DNA of 64,000 bases, from NCBI RefSeq assembly GCF_000768685.1, contig NZ_AVPK01000003.1, forward strand, positions 186,001 through 250,000, written 5' to 3'. The notes below the pieces were generated by a model. That model made no database searches, was not told where the DNA came from, and saw nothing but the letters and a program-made list of their open reading frames with translations. The stretch's first letter is position 1; each line of letters begins with the position of its first letter. Source of the stretch: Knoellia subterranea KCTC 19937 (GTDB lineage: Bacteria; Actinomycetota; Actinomycetes; Actinomycetales; Dermatophilaceae). Positions 1 to 9,246 of the stretch are shown piece after piece. Made by a program: the position numbers and the translations under genes.

Positions 1-100
1 GGACGGCATACAGAAAGGTTGTTGGAGGCGCGCAAACGGTTCCGCACGCCGCTTGTACCAGAGCCGAATGTGTGCCTTGTCTCGGGGTCCCGTCGCGACT

Positions 101-118
101 TTGTGCATGGCTTCACAA
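101..118. promoter_or_regulatory. Candidate Rex operator upstream of rex
   Basis: The 18-mer TTGTGCATGGCTTCACAA matches the Rex-family palindrome (TTGTGAA, four bases, TTCACAA) with one mismatch in the left arm. It lies 54 bases before the proposed rex start. Autoregulation of rex with downstream hem genes is known in streptomycetes. Binding here is inferred. Confidence 0.7.
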
Positions 119-171
119 GTGCGTACGCTGGCAGGGCACCACCACCCTTCAAGACAGGAGTCGAAGGCCAC

Positions 172-864
172 GTGTCCGCCGACGTCGCAGCCCGCCGGGG
201 AATCCCCGACGCATCAGTGGCTCGACTCCCGGGATACCTGCAGGCCCTGACGAACTTCGCGGAGCGGGGCATCGGCTCGGTCAGTTCCGAAGAACTTGCC
301 ACGGCTGCCGGCGTGAGCTCGGCCAAGCTGCGCAAGGACCTGTCGCATCTGGGGTCCTACGGCGTGCGCGGGGTGGGCTACGAGGTCGATCGTCTGTCCT
401 ACGAGATCTCCACGGCGCTCGGTCTGACCCAGGACTGGCCGGTGGCCATCATCGGCATGGGCAACCTGGGCCGGGCGCTCGCGGCCTACAGCGGGTTCGC
501 CACGCGCGGGTTCAATGTCATCGCCGTCCTCGACCGGGACGCCGACCTCGTCGGTGCGGCAGTGGGGGAGCACCGCATCCGGCCGATGGGTGACCTGGGT
601 GCTCTGGTTCGTGACGACCGTCTCGCGATCGGTGTCATCGCCACGCCGGCCGACTCCGCGCAGGAAGTCGCCGACCATCTCGTGAGCGCCGGAGTGCGAT
701 CCATCCTCAATTTCGCACCGTGTGTCCTCGACGTCCCCGACGACGTCATGGTGCGCAAGGTCGACATGTCGACCGAGCTCCAGATCCTCGCGTTCCACGA
801 GCAGCGCCGCACGGGTGAGCTCGACCTGAGCGCGCAGTCCACGGTCGAGGGAGTGGCGCTGTGA
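172..864 (+). CDS. rex: Redox-sensing transcriptional repressor Rex
   Basis: Rex senses the NADH/NAD+ ratio and represses respiratory genes when NADH is high. The 230-residue protein has an N-terminal winged helix (about 12-65, with KLRKDLSHLGSYGVRGVGY) and a Rossmann NAD(H) domain opening with GMGNLG at 95-100. I chose the GTG at 172 because the family begins just before IPDASVARLP and because AGGAG lies 11 bases upstream. A longer open frame from position 19 lacks family similarity at its front. The stop overlaps hemA by four bases, so the two are probably translated together. Confidence 0.93.
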   Translation: MSADVAARRGIPDASVARLPGYLQALTNFAERGIGSVSSEELATAAGVSSAKLRKDLSHLGSYGVRGVGYEVDRLSYEISTALGLTQDWPVAIIGMGNLGRALAAYSGFATRGFNVIAVLDRDADLVGAAVGEHRIRPMGDLGALVRDDRLAIGVIATPADSAQEVADHLVSAGVRSILNFAPCVLDVPDDVMVRKVDMSTELQILAFHEQRRTGELDLSAQSTVEGVAL

Positions 865-2183
865 GTCTCCTCGTCCTTGGCCTGTCGCACCACGGTGCGC
901 CGTTGGAGTTGCTCGAGTCCGCCGCGCTCGACCAGTCGGCCCGCGGTCGCCTCGAAGGTGCCATCGTCGCGTCGGAGCATGTCGCCGAGGCCGTGGTCGT
1001 GTCCACGTGCAACCGCACGGAGGTCTATGCCGAGGGCCTGACCTTCCACGGTGCCCTCACCGATGTCTCGGAAGCGCTGGCCGAGGCCACTGGCGTCGCC
1101 CTGTCCGACCTGCAACCGCACCTCTATGTCCACTACGAGGACCGCGGCATCGCGCACGCCTTCTCGGTCGCCTCCGGGCTCGACTCCATGGCGGTGGGCG
1201 AGGCCCAGATCCTCGGCCAGCTGCGTGAGTCGCTCACCCGGGCCCAGCGCCGCGGCCACGTCGGCCCGGCCCTCAACGGCCTGCTCCAGCAGGCTCTGCG
1301 CGTCGGCAAGCGCGTCCACGCCGAGACGGGCATCGATGACGTCAGCCGGTCCCTCGTGGGTTCGGGCCTCACTGCTGCCACCGAGGTCGTCGGACCGCTC
1401 GCCGGGGCCAGGGTTCTCGTCGTCGGTGCCGGCGGCATGGGTGCCCTCGCGGCGACGGCAGCCAGTCAGGCGGGGGCCGCCTCGGTCACCATCACCAACC
1501 GCGGAGCTGCTCGGGCCGAGCGACTGGCCGTGCGAGTCGACGGTGCAGCGGTGCCGTGGGACGACCGACGCGCTGCTCTGGCCGACGCCGACATCATCAT
1601 CTCGAGCACCGGCGCCACCGGTGTGATCATCACCGCTGAAGATGTGGCGGCTGGCGCGACTGCTCGCAGTGGTCGACCGCAGGTGTTCATCGACCTTGCC
1701 CTGCCCCACGACGTCGACCTGACCGTCTCCGAGGTGGCCGGGGCCACGCGGATCGGCCTCGCCGAACTCGGCGAGCTGCTCAGCGGCGCAGGCGACGTTC
1801 TCCAGGTGCGCGAGGCGCGTGACATCGTCACGGGCGAGGTCGCTGCCTACCTGACCGAGCGCTCCGCCGAGGCCGTCGCACCCACGGTCGCCGCCCTGCG
1901 GTCGCGGGCCCAGGAGGTCGTCGACGTGGAGATGCGCCGGCTCGGCCGCCGCACCCCCGAGCTCACCGACCACGACCGTGCCGAGGTCGAGCGGGCAGTG
2001 CACCGCATCGTCGAGAAGCTCCTCCACGCGCCCACCGTGCGCGTCAAGCAGTTGGCGCAGGACGGGCAGGGCGGCAGCTACGCCAAGGCCCTGAGCGAGC
2101 TCTTCGACCTCGACCCCCGTGAGGTCTCGGTCGTGTCGACGCCTCCCGTGCTGCCCTCGAGCGACGAGGAGGTGGGCCGATGA
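861..2183 (+). CDS. hemA: Glutamyl-tRNA reductase
   Basis: This enzyme catalyses the first committed step of C5-pathway heme synthesis, reducing glutamyl-tRNA(Glu) to glutamate-1-semialdehyde with NADPH. The 440-residue protein has the catalytic cysteine C50 in STCNRTEVY, the family signature GLDSMAVGEAQILGQ at 105-119 and a Rossmann motif VLVVGAGGMG near 184-193. The C-terminal part is the helical dimerisation region. It begins with GTG overlapping the rex stop and overlaps hemC at its end, so it lies inside the rex-hem operon and probably falls under Rex control. Confidence 0.96.
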   Translation: MSLLVLGLSHHGAPLELLESAALDQSARGRLEGAIVASEHVAEAVVVSTCNRTEVYAEGLTFHGALTDVSEALAEATGVALSDLQPHLYVHYEDRGIAHAFSVASGLDSMAVGEAQILGQLRESLTRAQRRGHVGPALNGLLQQALRVGKRVHAETGIDDVSRSLVGSGLTAATEVVGPLAGARVLVVGAGGMGALAATAASQAGAASVTITNRGAARAERLAVRVDGAAVPWDDRRAALADADIIISSTGATGVIITAEDVAAGATARSGRPQVFIDLALPHDVDLTVSEVAGATRIGLAELGELLSGAGDVLQVREARDIVTGEVAAYLTERSAEAVAPTVAALRSRAQEVVDVEMRRLGRRTPELTDHDRAEVERAVHRIVEKLLHAPTVRVKQLAQDGQGGSYAKALSELFDLDPREVSVVSTPPVLPSSDEEVGR

Positions 2184-3235
2184 CCCTCCGCCTCGGTACC
2201 CGCCGCTCCGCCCTCGCGACGACCCAGTCGACGTGGGTCGCGGACCAGTTGCGCGCCCTCGGCCACGACGTCGAGCTCGTCGAGATCACGACGACCGGCG
2301 ACCAGGACCAGTCGACGCCCCTTGCCTCGATGGGCGGCACCGGCGTCTTCGTGTCGGCGCTGCGCGACGCCCTGCGAGCCGGCACGGTCGACCTCGCGGT
2401 GCACTCGCTCAAGGACTTGCCGACCACGCCCGAGGACGACCTCGTCGTCGCAGCGATCCCGACGCGTGAGGACCCGCGCGACGTGCTTGTCGCCCGTGAT
2501 GGCCTCACCCTGGGCGAGCTGCCCGCGGGCGCGACCGTGGGCACCGGGTCCCCCCGACGCAGCGCCCAGCTCCAGGCGCTCGGGCTCGGCCTCGACATCC
2601 GCGGTCTGCGCGGCAACGTCGACACGCGCCTCGGCAAGGTCACGAGCGGAGAGCTCGACGCCGTCGTCCTCGCTCACGCAGGACTTCGCCGACTCGGTCG
2701 TGACGCCGTCGTCACCGAGGTGCTCGACCCGATCCAGATGCTCCCGGCTCCTGGTCAGGGGGCTCTCGCCATCGAGGTCCGCGCCGACGACGCGACGACC
2801 CGCGGCATCGTTGCCGCTCTCGACGACACCGACACCCGGGTCTGCGTCGAGGCCGAACGCGCCGTCCTCAACGAGCTCGAGGCGGGGTGCTCCGCTCCGG
2901 TGGGCACGCTCGCAGAGATCGTCATGGGCGATGAGGGTGACGAGCTGTCGCTGCGTGCCGTGGTGGCCAGCACCGAGGGTGCCGGCGACCTGCGCCGCTC
3001 GATCACTGGCCTCCCCGCCGACGCGGAGGCGCTGGGCCGGACGCTGGCCCGACAGCTCCTCGAGGACGGCGCGGCCGACCTCGCCACCCTCGGTGACACC
3101 GAGCCCCTCTTGACGTCCGACAGCCCGACGTCCGACAGCACGCCGCTCAACGGCAACGCGTCCCCCGCAGTCCTCAGTACCAGCAGCACCGCAGCACAGT
3201 ACAGCACCGTCCACACCGAACGCCACGGAGCGTGA
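2180..3235 (+). CDS. hemC: Porphobilinogen deaminase (hydroxymethylbilane synthase)
   Basis: The protein polymerises four porphobilinogens into hydroxymethylbilane on a covalent dipyrromethane cofactor. The cofactor-anchoring cysteine is C237 in EAGCSAPVG. HSLKDLPT (75-82) and GSPRRSAQL (123-131) are typical substrate-site segments. At 351 residues it is about 40 longer than usual. The excess is a C-terminal Ser/Thr/Pro-rich tail from about residue 310 in which a TSDSP/TSDST unit is repeated. It looks disordered and has no obvious role. Both junctions are short overlaps or gaps with hemA and the hemD fusion. Confidence 0.95.
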   Translation: MTLRLGTRRSALATTQSTWVADQLRALGHDVELVEITTTGDQDQSTPLASMGGTGVFVSALRDALRAGTVDLAVHSLKDLPTTPEDDLVVAAIPTREDPRDVLVARDGLTLGELPAGATVGTGSPRRSAQLQALGLGLDIRGLRGNVDTRLGKVTSGELDAVVLAHAGLRRLGRDAVVTEVLDPIQMLPAPGQGALAIEVRADDATTRGIVAALDDTDTRVCVEAERAVLNELEAGCSAPVGTLAEIVMGDEGDELSLRAVVASTEGAGDLRRSITGLPADAEALGRTLARQLLEDGAADLATLGDTEPLLTSDSPTSDSTPLNGNASPAVLSTSSTAAQYSTVHTERHGA

Positions 3236-3238
3236 CCA

Positions 3239-4855
3239 GTGAGCACCACCCGAACCACCTCGACCGCACGTACACCCGCCCGGGTCGCCTTTGTTGGCGC
3301 GGGCCCGGGCGATGCCGGGCTGATGACGGTGCGGGCGTTGGAGTATCTCGCCGATGCGGACGCCGTCGTCATCGACCAGGTCGCCCGTGAGGACGTCGTC
3401 GCCCGCTACGCCCAGCCCGAGGTCGACGTCGTCGACGCCGGCCACGGCGAGCACGGTCAGCCACTGACCCACGCCTCCCGCGCCAAGCTCGTCGTCAAGG
3501 CGGCGAAGGCTCACCCGCGCGGTCTCGTCGTCCGCCTCATGGACGGCGACCCGGCCACGTTCAACGGTCTCGCCGAGGAAGCGGCCGCCTGCGTCAAGGC
3601 GGGCATCCAGTTCGAGGTCGTGCCGGGCGTGAGCTCGGTCAGCGCCGTTCCGACGTATGCCGGTGTGCCGCTGACGACGACCGGCTCCAAGGGCATCCAC
3701 GTCATCACCGCCGGCCAGAAGGCCAAGGACATGACGGCTGCTCTCGACCCGAGCGTCACCGTCGTCGTTCTCGGTCAGCCCGACACGCTCGTCGGCTCCC
3801 TCGAGGCTCTGCGTGAGGCAGGCCGCAGCGAGGAGACGCCCGTCGCCATCACCGAGCGCGGCACGACGGTGCACCAGGTGACCGTGACGACGACGCTGGG
3901 TGAGGTCGCCAAGGCGGCGAAGTCCATGGAGTTCCCCGCCCTCGCCATCGTCGGCGACAACGTCGCGCTTCGTGACTCGCTGTCGTGGTTCGAGACCAAG
4001 CCGATCTTCGGGTGGAACGTCCTCGTGCCGCGCACTAAGGACCAGTCGGGTTCGATGGTGCGCCGCCTCGAGCGCTACGGCGCCCAGGCCACGACGGTCC
4101 CGACGATCTCTGTCGAGCCACCCCGCACGCCGCAGCAGATCGAGCGCGCGGTCAAGGGCCTCGTCACGGGACGCTACGAGTGGGTCGGCTTCACGTCGGT
4201 CAACGCCGTCAAGGCGATCCGGGAGAAGTTCGAGGAGTTCGGTCTCGACGCCCGCTCGTTCGCCGGGCTCAAGGTGGCCGCCGTGGGTGGCGTGACCGCC
4301 GAGGCGCTGCGCGAGTGGGGGATCAACCCCGACCTCGTTCCCGAGGGCGAGCAGTCGGCCAAGGGCCTCCTCGACGAGTGGCCGCCCTTTGACGACCTGC
4401 TCGACCCGATCAACAGGGTGTTCCTCCCGCGCGCTGACATCGCCACCGAGACCCTCGTCGCGGGCCTCCAAGAGATGGGCTGGGAGGTCGACGACGTCAC
4501 GGCCTACCGGACCGTGCGTGCCGCCCCGCCGGCCGCGCCCATCCGGGACGCCATCAAGAGCGGCAACTTCGACGCCGTGGTCTTCACGTCGAGCTCGACG
4601 GTGCGCAACCTCGTCGGCATCGCCGGCAAGCCGCACCCGTCGACGGTCATCGCGTGCATCGGACCGGCCACGGCGAAGACGGCCGAGGAGTGCGGTCTGC
4701 GGGTCGACGTCCTCGCCCCTGAGCCGTCCGCCGACGAGCTCGTTGACGCTCTTGCGGACCACGGTCGGGCCCTGGCCCTCGCCGCCGCCGAGGCGGGCGA
4801 GACCGCGGTGCGTCCGAGCCAGAAGCGTCCGGCTGCCCGTCGCCGCGCCAAGTGA
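3239..4855 (+). CDS. hemD: Fused uroporphyrinogen-III C-methyltransferase / uroporphyrinogen-III synthase
   Basis: A 538-residue two-domain protein. Residues of about 15-250 form a tetrapyrrole methylase (SUMT/CobA type) with the SAM-binding stretch FVGAGPGDAGLMTVRAL and the motif MDGDPATFNG. Residues of about 260-525 form the HemD domain that closes hydroxymethylbilane into uroporphyrinogen III. This fusion is common in actinobacteria and places the branch to siroheme and cobalamin on the same polypeptide as the heme step. The tail after about 525 is basic (KRPAARRRAK). The GTG start at 3239 follows hemC by three bases. The stop overlaps the start used here for hemB. Confidence 0.93.
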   Translation: MSTTRTTSTARTPARVAFVGAGPGDAGLMTVRALEYLADADAVVIDQVAREDVVARYAQPEVDVVDAGHGEHGQPLTHASRAKLVVKAAKAHPRGLVVRLMDGDPATFNGLAEEAAACVKAGIQFEVVPGVSSVSAVPTYAGVPLTTTGSKGIHVITAGQKAKDMTAALDPSVTVVVLGQPDTLVGSLEALREAGRSEETPVAITERGTTVHQVTVTTTLGEVAKAAKSMEFPALAIVGDNVALRDSLSWFETKPIFGWNVLVPRTKDQSGSMVRRLERYGAQATTVPTISVEPPRTPQQIERAVKGLVTGRYEWVGFTSVNAVKAIREKFEEFGLDARSFAGLKVAAVGGVTAEALREWGINPDLVPEGEQSAKGLLDEWPPFDDLLDPINRVFLPRADIATETLVAGLQEMGWEVDDVTAYRTVRAAPPAAPIRDAIKSGNFDAVVFTSSSTVRNLVGIAGKPHPSTVIACIGPATAKTAEECGLRVDVLAPEPSADELVDALADHGRALALAAAEAGETAVRPSQKRPAARRRAK

Positions 4856-5844
4856 TCGGTGGCGAGCGCGTGAGCCCCGCCCTGCCGGTGCGACCGCGCC
4901 GCCTCCGTCAGTCGGCTGCCGTACGTCGCCTCGTCGCGCAGACGCGGCTCCACCCGGCCGACCTCGTCCTGCCCGTCTTCGTCCGTGAGGGCATCGACGA
5001 GCCGCAGCCGATCGAGGCGATGCCGGGCGTCGTGCAGCACACGCTCGACTCGCTCGTCGAGGAGGCGCGGCGCTGCGTCGAGGCCGGCCTCGGCGGGATC
5101 ATGATCTTCGGTGTCCCGCTCGACAAGGACAACATCGGGTCCGGGGCGGACGCCGAGGACGGCATCCTCAACGTCGCGCTGCGTGCCGTCGTCGACGCGG
5201 TCGGTGACGAGCTCGTCGTCATGTCCGACCTGTGCCTCGACGAGTTCACCGACCACGGCCACTGCGGCGTGCTCGACGAGCAGGGTTCCGTTGACAACGA
5301 CGCCACGCTCGAGCGCTACGCCTCGATGGCCCTGGCCCAGGCACGAACCGGGGCGCCGGTCCTCGGGCTCAGCGGCATGATGGACGGGCAGGTTGCCCAC
5401 GTCCGCGCGGCTCTCGACGACGCCGGCTTCACCGACACCATCCTTCTGGCGTATGCCGCGAAGTACACCTCCGCGTTGTACGGCCCGTTCCGCGAGGCGG
5501 TGCAGTCGTCCCTGGAAGGCGACCGGGCGGCATACCAACAGGATCCGGCGAACGCGACCGAAGCGGCACGCGAGATCGATCTCGACCTCGCCGAGGGCGC
5601 CGACATCATCATGGTCAAGCCGGCCCAGCCGCACCTCGACATCATCGCGATGGCCGCGGAACTGTCACCGGTGCCGGTGGCGGCGTATCAGATCTCGGGA
5701 GAGTACGCCCAGATCAAGGCGGCTGCGGAGCGCGGCTGGATCGACGAGGACCGTGCGGTGCTCGAGTCGCTCCTGCACATCAAGCGCGCGGGCGCGCAGA
5801 TCATCCTCACCTACAGCGCCCTCGACGTCGCAACGCGCATCTGA
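4852..5844 (+). CDS. hemB: Delta-aminolevulinic acid dehydratase (porphobilinogen synthase)
   Basis: Condenses two 5-aminolevulinates into porphobilinogen. Using the GTG at 4852 the protein has 330 residues. The two active-site lysines are K204 (YAAKYTSALYGPF) and K256 (MVKPAQPHLDI). The metal and flap region is SDLCLDEFTDHGHCG at 125-139. A second GTG at 4870 is an equally plausible start because residues 1-6 are not conserved. It is last in the rex-hem operon and is followed by two strong hairpins. Confidence 0.95.
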   Translation: MIGGERVSPALPVRPRRLRQSAAVRRLVAQTRLHPADLVLPVFVREGIDEPQPIEAMPGVVQHTLDSLVEEARRCVEAGLGGIMIFGVPLDKDNIGSGADAEDGILNVALRAVVDAVGDELVVMSDLCLDEFTDHGHCGVLDEQGSVDNDATLERYASMALAQARTGAPVLGLSGMMDGQVAHVRAALDDAGFTDTILLAYAAKYTSALYGPFREAVQSSLEGDRAAYQQDPANATEAAREIDLDLAEGADIIMVKPAQPHLDIIAMAAELSPVPVAAYQISGEYAQIKAAAERGWIDEDRAVLESLLHIKRAGAQIILTYSALDVATRI

Positions 5845-5849
5845 TTGCG

Positions 5850-5898
5850 CAAAGCGACACCCCCGCCGGCCCGAAGGCCCCGCGGGGGTGTCGCTTTG
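5850..5898 (+). terminator. Strong hairpin after hemB
   Basis: A perfect 17-bp stem: arms 5850-5866 and 5882-5898, the left arm reading CAAAGCGACACCCCCGC. The 15-base loop itself contains GGCC-CGAA-GGCC. There is no long T tract, but the stem is strong enough to act as terminator of the rex-hem operon, or as a bidirectional one facing yceI. Confidence 0.75.
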
Positions 5899-5902
5899 CA
5901 GG

Positions 5903-5977
5903 CGACTTATTGCCCTGCTGGGACGTCGTCGTCGGCGCGTAGCGCCTCCTCCGTTGTCCCAGCAGGGCAATAAGTCG
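5903..5977. repeat. Long-stem palindromic repeat, copy 1 (between convergent genes)
   Basis: A perfect 22-bp inverted repeat: arms 5903-5924 and 5956-5977, the left arm beginning CGACTTATTGCCCTGCTGGG. The 31-base loop contains a smaller GGCGC/GCGCC hairpin. A second copy at 13563-13638 shares the arm sequence apart from two paired changes. Both copies sit between convergent gene ends, so a bidirectional terminator or dispersed palindromic element is likely. Confidence 0.8.
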
Positions 5978-5987
5978 AAGTGTGAGC

Positions 5988-6530
5988 TCAGGCCTGCTTG
6001 GCGAGCTGCACGTCGATGTTGATCGTGATCTTGTCGGAGACGAGCACGCCGCCACCCTCGACCGCAGCGTTCCAGGTGAGGCCCCAGTCCTTGCGGTTCA
6101 CGGTCGCGGTGGCCTCGAAGCCGGCCTTGGTGTTGCCCCACGGGTCCTGACCCACGCCACCGAAGTCGACGTCGAACGTGACGGGCTTGGTGACGTCCTT
6201 GATGGTGAGGTCGCCGGTCAGCGTCTCGCCGTCGAAGGCCGTGGACTTGAAGGTCATGACGGGGAAGTTCTCGGCGTCGAAGAAGTCCGCGCTCTTGAGG
6301 TGGCCGTCACGGTCGGCGCTGCCGGTCTCGACGGAGGCGATCTGGGCCGTCACGTCGACGACGGACTTGGTGATGTCCTCGGCGACCTCGACGGTGCCGG
6401 TGACGTCCTTGAAGTAGCCACGCACCTTGCTGACCATGAGGTGACGGGCAACGAAGCCGACCTCGGTGTGGGACGGGTCAACGGTCCAGGTGCCGGCGGG
6501 GAGCTGGGTCTCAAGGGCGGTGGTGCTCAT
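5988..6530 (-). CDS. YceI family protein
   Basis: YceI-family proteins are lipocalin-like beta-barrels that bind polyisoprenoids such as quinones. This 180-residue copy has the family opening GTWTVDPSHTEVGF and the typical blocks GYFKDVTGTV, SADFFDAENFP and WNAAVEGGGVLVSDKI. No signal peptide is visible, so it looks cytoplasmic. The ATG at 6530 is preceded by TAGGAG. It runs divergently from the marR gene across 165 bases, a frequent pairing that suggests MarR control. A role in quinone handling would suit this neighbourhood but is inference. Confidence 0.88.
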   Translation of the reverse strand: MSTTALETQLPAGTWTVDPSHTEVGFVARHLMVSKVRGYFKDVTGTVEVAEDITKSVVDVTAQIASVETGSADRDGHLKSADFFDAENFPVMTFKSTAFDGETLTGDLTIKDVTKPVTFDVDFGGVGQDPWGNTKAGFEATATVNRKDWGLTWNAAVEGGGVLVSDKITINIDVQLAKQA

Positions 6531-6695
6531 GCGAAGGACTCCTAAGGAGGGTGGGGGGTGGTGCCTTTCAGGGGTGTTCAACCGCAGACTATTAGTAGAT
6601 ATTTCAACCTTCCTCCGGAGCGTGTGTGATCTCCGTCACAACTGGGTGGCCATACTCAGGCGGTCGAGTGGCTACTGTTCGCTAACATTCGCACC

Positions 6696-7199
6696 GTGGC
6701 TGCTGCGGAGACTCCTGACCCTTCTGCGACCCGCTGGCTGACTGGCGAGGAACAACAGGCCTGGCGGGCCTATTTGCGCGCCCACCGTGAGTTGCAGGTC
6801 GCCCTCGATCGCGACCTCACCGACTTCGGCATCAGCCTCCCCGAATATGAACTGCTCTCCATGCTCTCCGAGCAGGAGGACGACCGGGCGCGCATGTCGA
6901 TGATCGCCGACCTCGTCGTCCAGAGCCGCAGCCGCGTCACGCACACCGCCAAGCGACTCGAGGCCCGAGGCTGGGTCCGGCGTGAGCCGACCCCTGAGGA
7001 CGGCCGCGGCGTCGCCCTCGCCCTCACGCCCGATGGGCGGCGCATGGTCGAGTCCGTGGCGCCCGTCCACGTGGCTTCGGTCCGGGCGCACTTCATCGAC
7101 CTCCTGTCCCCGACCCAGGTCACAGCGCTGCACGACATGTTCGCCGAGGTGCGCGCCCACCTCGTCCCGGGTGCCCGGGCGGACGACACCATCCGCTGA
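6696..7199 (+). CDS. MarR family transcriptional regulator
   Basis: A 167-residue winged-helix regulator. The DNA-binding core runs from about residue 45 to 110, with the recognition region [21 protein letters not shown] followed by the wing [21 protein letters not shown]. It starts with GTG. It lies divergently from yceI, and the AT-richer interval 6580-6695 is the likely shared promoter and operator region, though I could not pick out a clear palindrome there. The next gene, hemL, starts 17 bases downstream and may be cotranscribed. The ligand is unknown. Confidence 0.85.
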   Translation: MAAAETPDPSATRWLTGEEQQAWRAYLRAHRELQVALDRDLTDFGISLPEYELLSMLSEQEDDRARMSMIADLVVQSRSRVTHTAKRLEARGWVRREPTPEDGRGVALALTPDGRRMVESVAPVHVASVRAHFIDLLSPTQVTALHDMFAEVRAHLVPGARADDTIR

Positions 7200-7216
7200 C
7201 CGGCGACAATGGACGC

Positions 7217-8542
7217 ATGACGTCCAGCCCCACCTCTGCCCCTGCCTCTGCTGCTCTCCTCGAGCGCGCCTCGAGCGTCATCCCGGGCGGGGTGAATTCG
7301 CCGGTGCGCGCCTTCCGGGCGGTCGGCGGGACGCCCCGGTTCATCCGCGAGGCGCAGGGACCGTGGCTCACGGATGTCGACGGTCGGCGCTACGTCGACC
7401 TGCTCTGCTCGTGGGGCCCCATGATCCTTGGCCACGCGCACCCGGATGTCCTCGCCGCCGTGCGCTCGGCCGCGGACAAGGGGTTCTCCTTCGGCACGCC
7501 GAGCGAGAACGAGGTGCTCCTTGCCGAGGAGATCGTCAACCGGATCGCGCCGCTCGAGCAGGTCCGCCTCGTCTCCTCCGGCACCGAGGCGACGATGAGC
7601 GCCGTTCGCCTCGCGCGTGGCGTCACCGGTCGCGCCGTCATCGTGAAGTTCGCCGGCTGCTACCACGGCCACGTCGACGCCCTGCTCGCCGCGGCTGGCT
7701 CGGGTGTTGCGACCCTCGCCCTGCCCGACTCCGCCGGCGTCCCGGCCGAGATGACCGCCGACACGATCGTCCTGCCCTACAACGACATCGCCGCGCTCGA
7801 GGCCGTCTTCGCCGCCCGCGGCCACGAGATCGCCGCCGTCATCACCGAGGCCGCAGCCGGCAACATGGGCGTCGTCCCGCCCGCGCCCGGCTTCACCGCG
7901 GCGCTGCGCCGCATCACCCGTGAGCACGGTGCCCTGCTCATCTCCGACGAGGTGATGACCGGCTTCCGCTGCGGCCGCGCCGGATGGTTCGGTCTCGAAG
8001 GAGAAGCAGGGTATGCCGGTGGCGCACCCGACCTCTTCACGTTCGGCAAGGTCATGGGTGGCGGCTTTCCTGCCGCCGCCTTCGGCGGCACCGCAGAGGT
8101 CATGAGCCATCTCGCGCCCCTCGGCCCGGTCTATCAGGCGGGCACGCTCAGCGGGAACCCCGTCGCCACGGCGGCCGGCCTCGCCACCCTCAAGGGCTGC
8201 ACCGACGAGCTCTACCCGCGGCTCGAGGCGACGGCGCACGCGATCGCTGACGCCGCCAGCGCCGCCCTGTCGGGCGAGGGTGTCGCCCACACTGTCCAGT
8301 GGGCCGGCTCGATGTTCTCGATCTTCTTCCGCGACCAGCCGGTCACGAACTATGACGATGCACGCGAACAGGACACCGCGGCATACGGGCGCTTCTTCCA
8401 TTCGATGCTCGACGCGGGCGTGCATCTGCCGCCGAGCGCCTTCGAGGCCTGGTTCGTCTCCGGATCGCACGACGAGGAGGCCATCGGGGTCGTCCTCGAC
8501 GCGCTGCCCGCCGCAGCCCGCGCGGCCGCCCAAGGGTCCTGA
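7217..8542 (+). CDS. hemL: Glutamate-1-semialdehyde 2,1-aminomutase
   Basis: A PLP-dependent class III aminotransferase that converts glutamate-1-semialdehyde to 5-aminolevulinate, the step between HemA and HemB. The 441-residue protein has the PLP lysine K278 in [13 protein letters not shown], the DEVMTGFR motif at 244-251 and the [14 protein letters not shown] phosphate-binding segment. It is separated from the main hem operon by yceI and marR, so it probably has its own transcription or is read through from marR. A CTCTCA/TGAGAG inverted repeat follows its stop. Confidence 0.95.
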   Translation: MTSSPTSAPASAALLERASSVIPGGVNSPVRAFRAVGGTPRFIREAQGPWLTDVDGRRYVDLLCSWGPMILGHAHPDVLAAVRSAADKGFSFGTPSENEVLLAEEIVNRIAPLEQVRLVSSGTEATMSAVRLARGVTGRAVIVKFAGCYHGHVDALLAAAGSGVATLALPDSAGVPAEMTADTIVLPYNDIAALEAVFAARGHEIAAVITEAAAGNMGVVPPAPGFTAALRRITREHGALLISDEVMTGFRCGRAGWFGLEGEAGYAGGAPDLFTFGKVMGGGFPAAAFGGTAEVMSHLAPLGPVYQAGTLSGNPVATAAGLATLKGCTDELYPRLEATAHAIADAASAALSGEGVAHTVQWAGSMFSIFFRDQPVTNYDDAREQDTAAYGRFFHSMLDAGVHLPPSAFEAWFVSGSHDEEAIGVVLDALPAAARAAAQGS

Positions 8543-8547
8543 GGAAT

Positions 8548-8567
8548 CTCTCAGGTTCGTTTGAGAG
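8548..8567. promoter_or_regulatory. Small inverted repeat after hemL
   Basis: CTCTCA at 8548-8553 and TGAGAG at 8562-8567 form a six-base stem in the 35-base gap between hemL and the phosphatase gene. It may be a weak terminator or an operator. The short stem makes either reading tentative. Confidence 0.3.
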
Positions 8568-8577
8568 AATTCGCGCC

Positions 8578-9246
8578 ATGACCAGGACAGCCCGCGCCTC
8601 CTCGGTGGATGACCGCACGGTCGTGCACCTCGTGCGCCACGGAGAGGTCCACAACCCCGACCGGATCCTCTACGGACGCCTGCCGGACTACCACCTCTCC
8701 GACTTGGGCCGGCAGATGGCAGACCTCGTCGCCAGCCACCTCGCCGACCACGACATCACCCACGTCATCTCCTCGCCGCTCGAGCGTGCGCAGGAGACGG
8801 CGGCACCGATCGCGGCGGCCCACGACCTGACGATCGAGCTCGATGAGCGGGCCCTCGAGGCCGAGAACGCGTTCGAGGGGCGTGCCGTCGCCGGGGGGAA
8901 GGGCATCTTCCGCGACCCGAAGATGTGGAAGCTCATGGTCAACCCGCTGCGCCCGTCGTGGGGGGAGCCCTACGTGCAGCTCGCCGAGCGGATGCAGCTC
9001 GCCGTCGACGACGCGCGCGCCGCCGCCCGCGGCCACGAGGCCGTCATCGTGTCGCACCAGGCGCCGATCTGGATGCTGCGCCTCGCGATCGAGGGCCGCC
9101 GCTTCGTCCACGACCCGCGCAAGCGCCAGTGCTCGCTCGCGTCGATGACCTCACTCACCTATCGCGGCGACGAACTCGAGTCGCTCGCCTACAGCGAGCC
9201 CGCGGCCGCCCTGCTGCCGATGGCCCAGTCCGGAGCAGGTGCATGA
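8578..9246 (+). CDS. Histidine phosphatase family protein
   Basis: A 222-residue member of the phosphoglycerate-mutase-like histidine phosphatase superfamily. The catalytic signature HLVRHGEVHNP lies near residues 16-26, the second acid/base region is SSPLERAQETAAPIA, and the second histidine is in IVSHQAPIW. The substrate cannot be read from the sequence. It overlaps the following thioredoxin-like lipoprotein gene by four bases and heads the cytochrome c maturation cluster, a placement that appears in related actinobacteria but does not define its role. Confidence 0.88.
   Translation: MTRTARASSVDDRTVVHLVRHGEVHNPDRILYGRLPDYHLSDLGRQMADLVASHLADHDITHVISSPLERAQETAAPIAAAHDLTIELDERALEAENAFEGRAVAGGKGIFRDPKMWKLMVNPLRPSWGEPYVQLAERMQLAVDDARAAARGHEAVIVSHQAPIWMLRLAIEGRRFVHDPRKRQCSLASMTSLTYRGDELESLAYSEPAAALLPMAQSGAGA

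Noticed and set aside
2078-4762. Very long open frame on the minus strand opposite hemC and hemD
   Set aside because: High GC leaves antisense frames open. The translation is a biased Arg/Gly/Asp-rich sequence without a family pattern, while the plus-strand enzymes are unmistakable.
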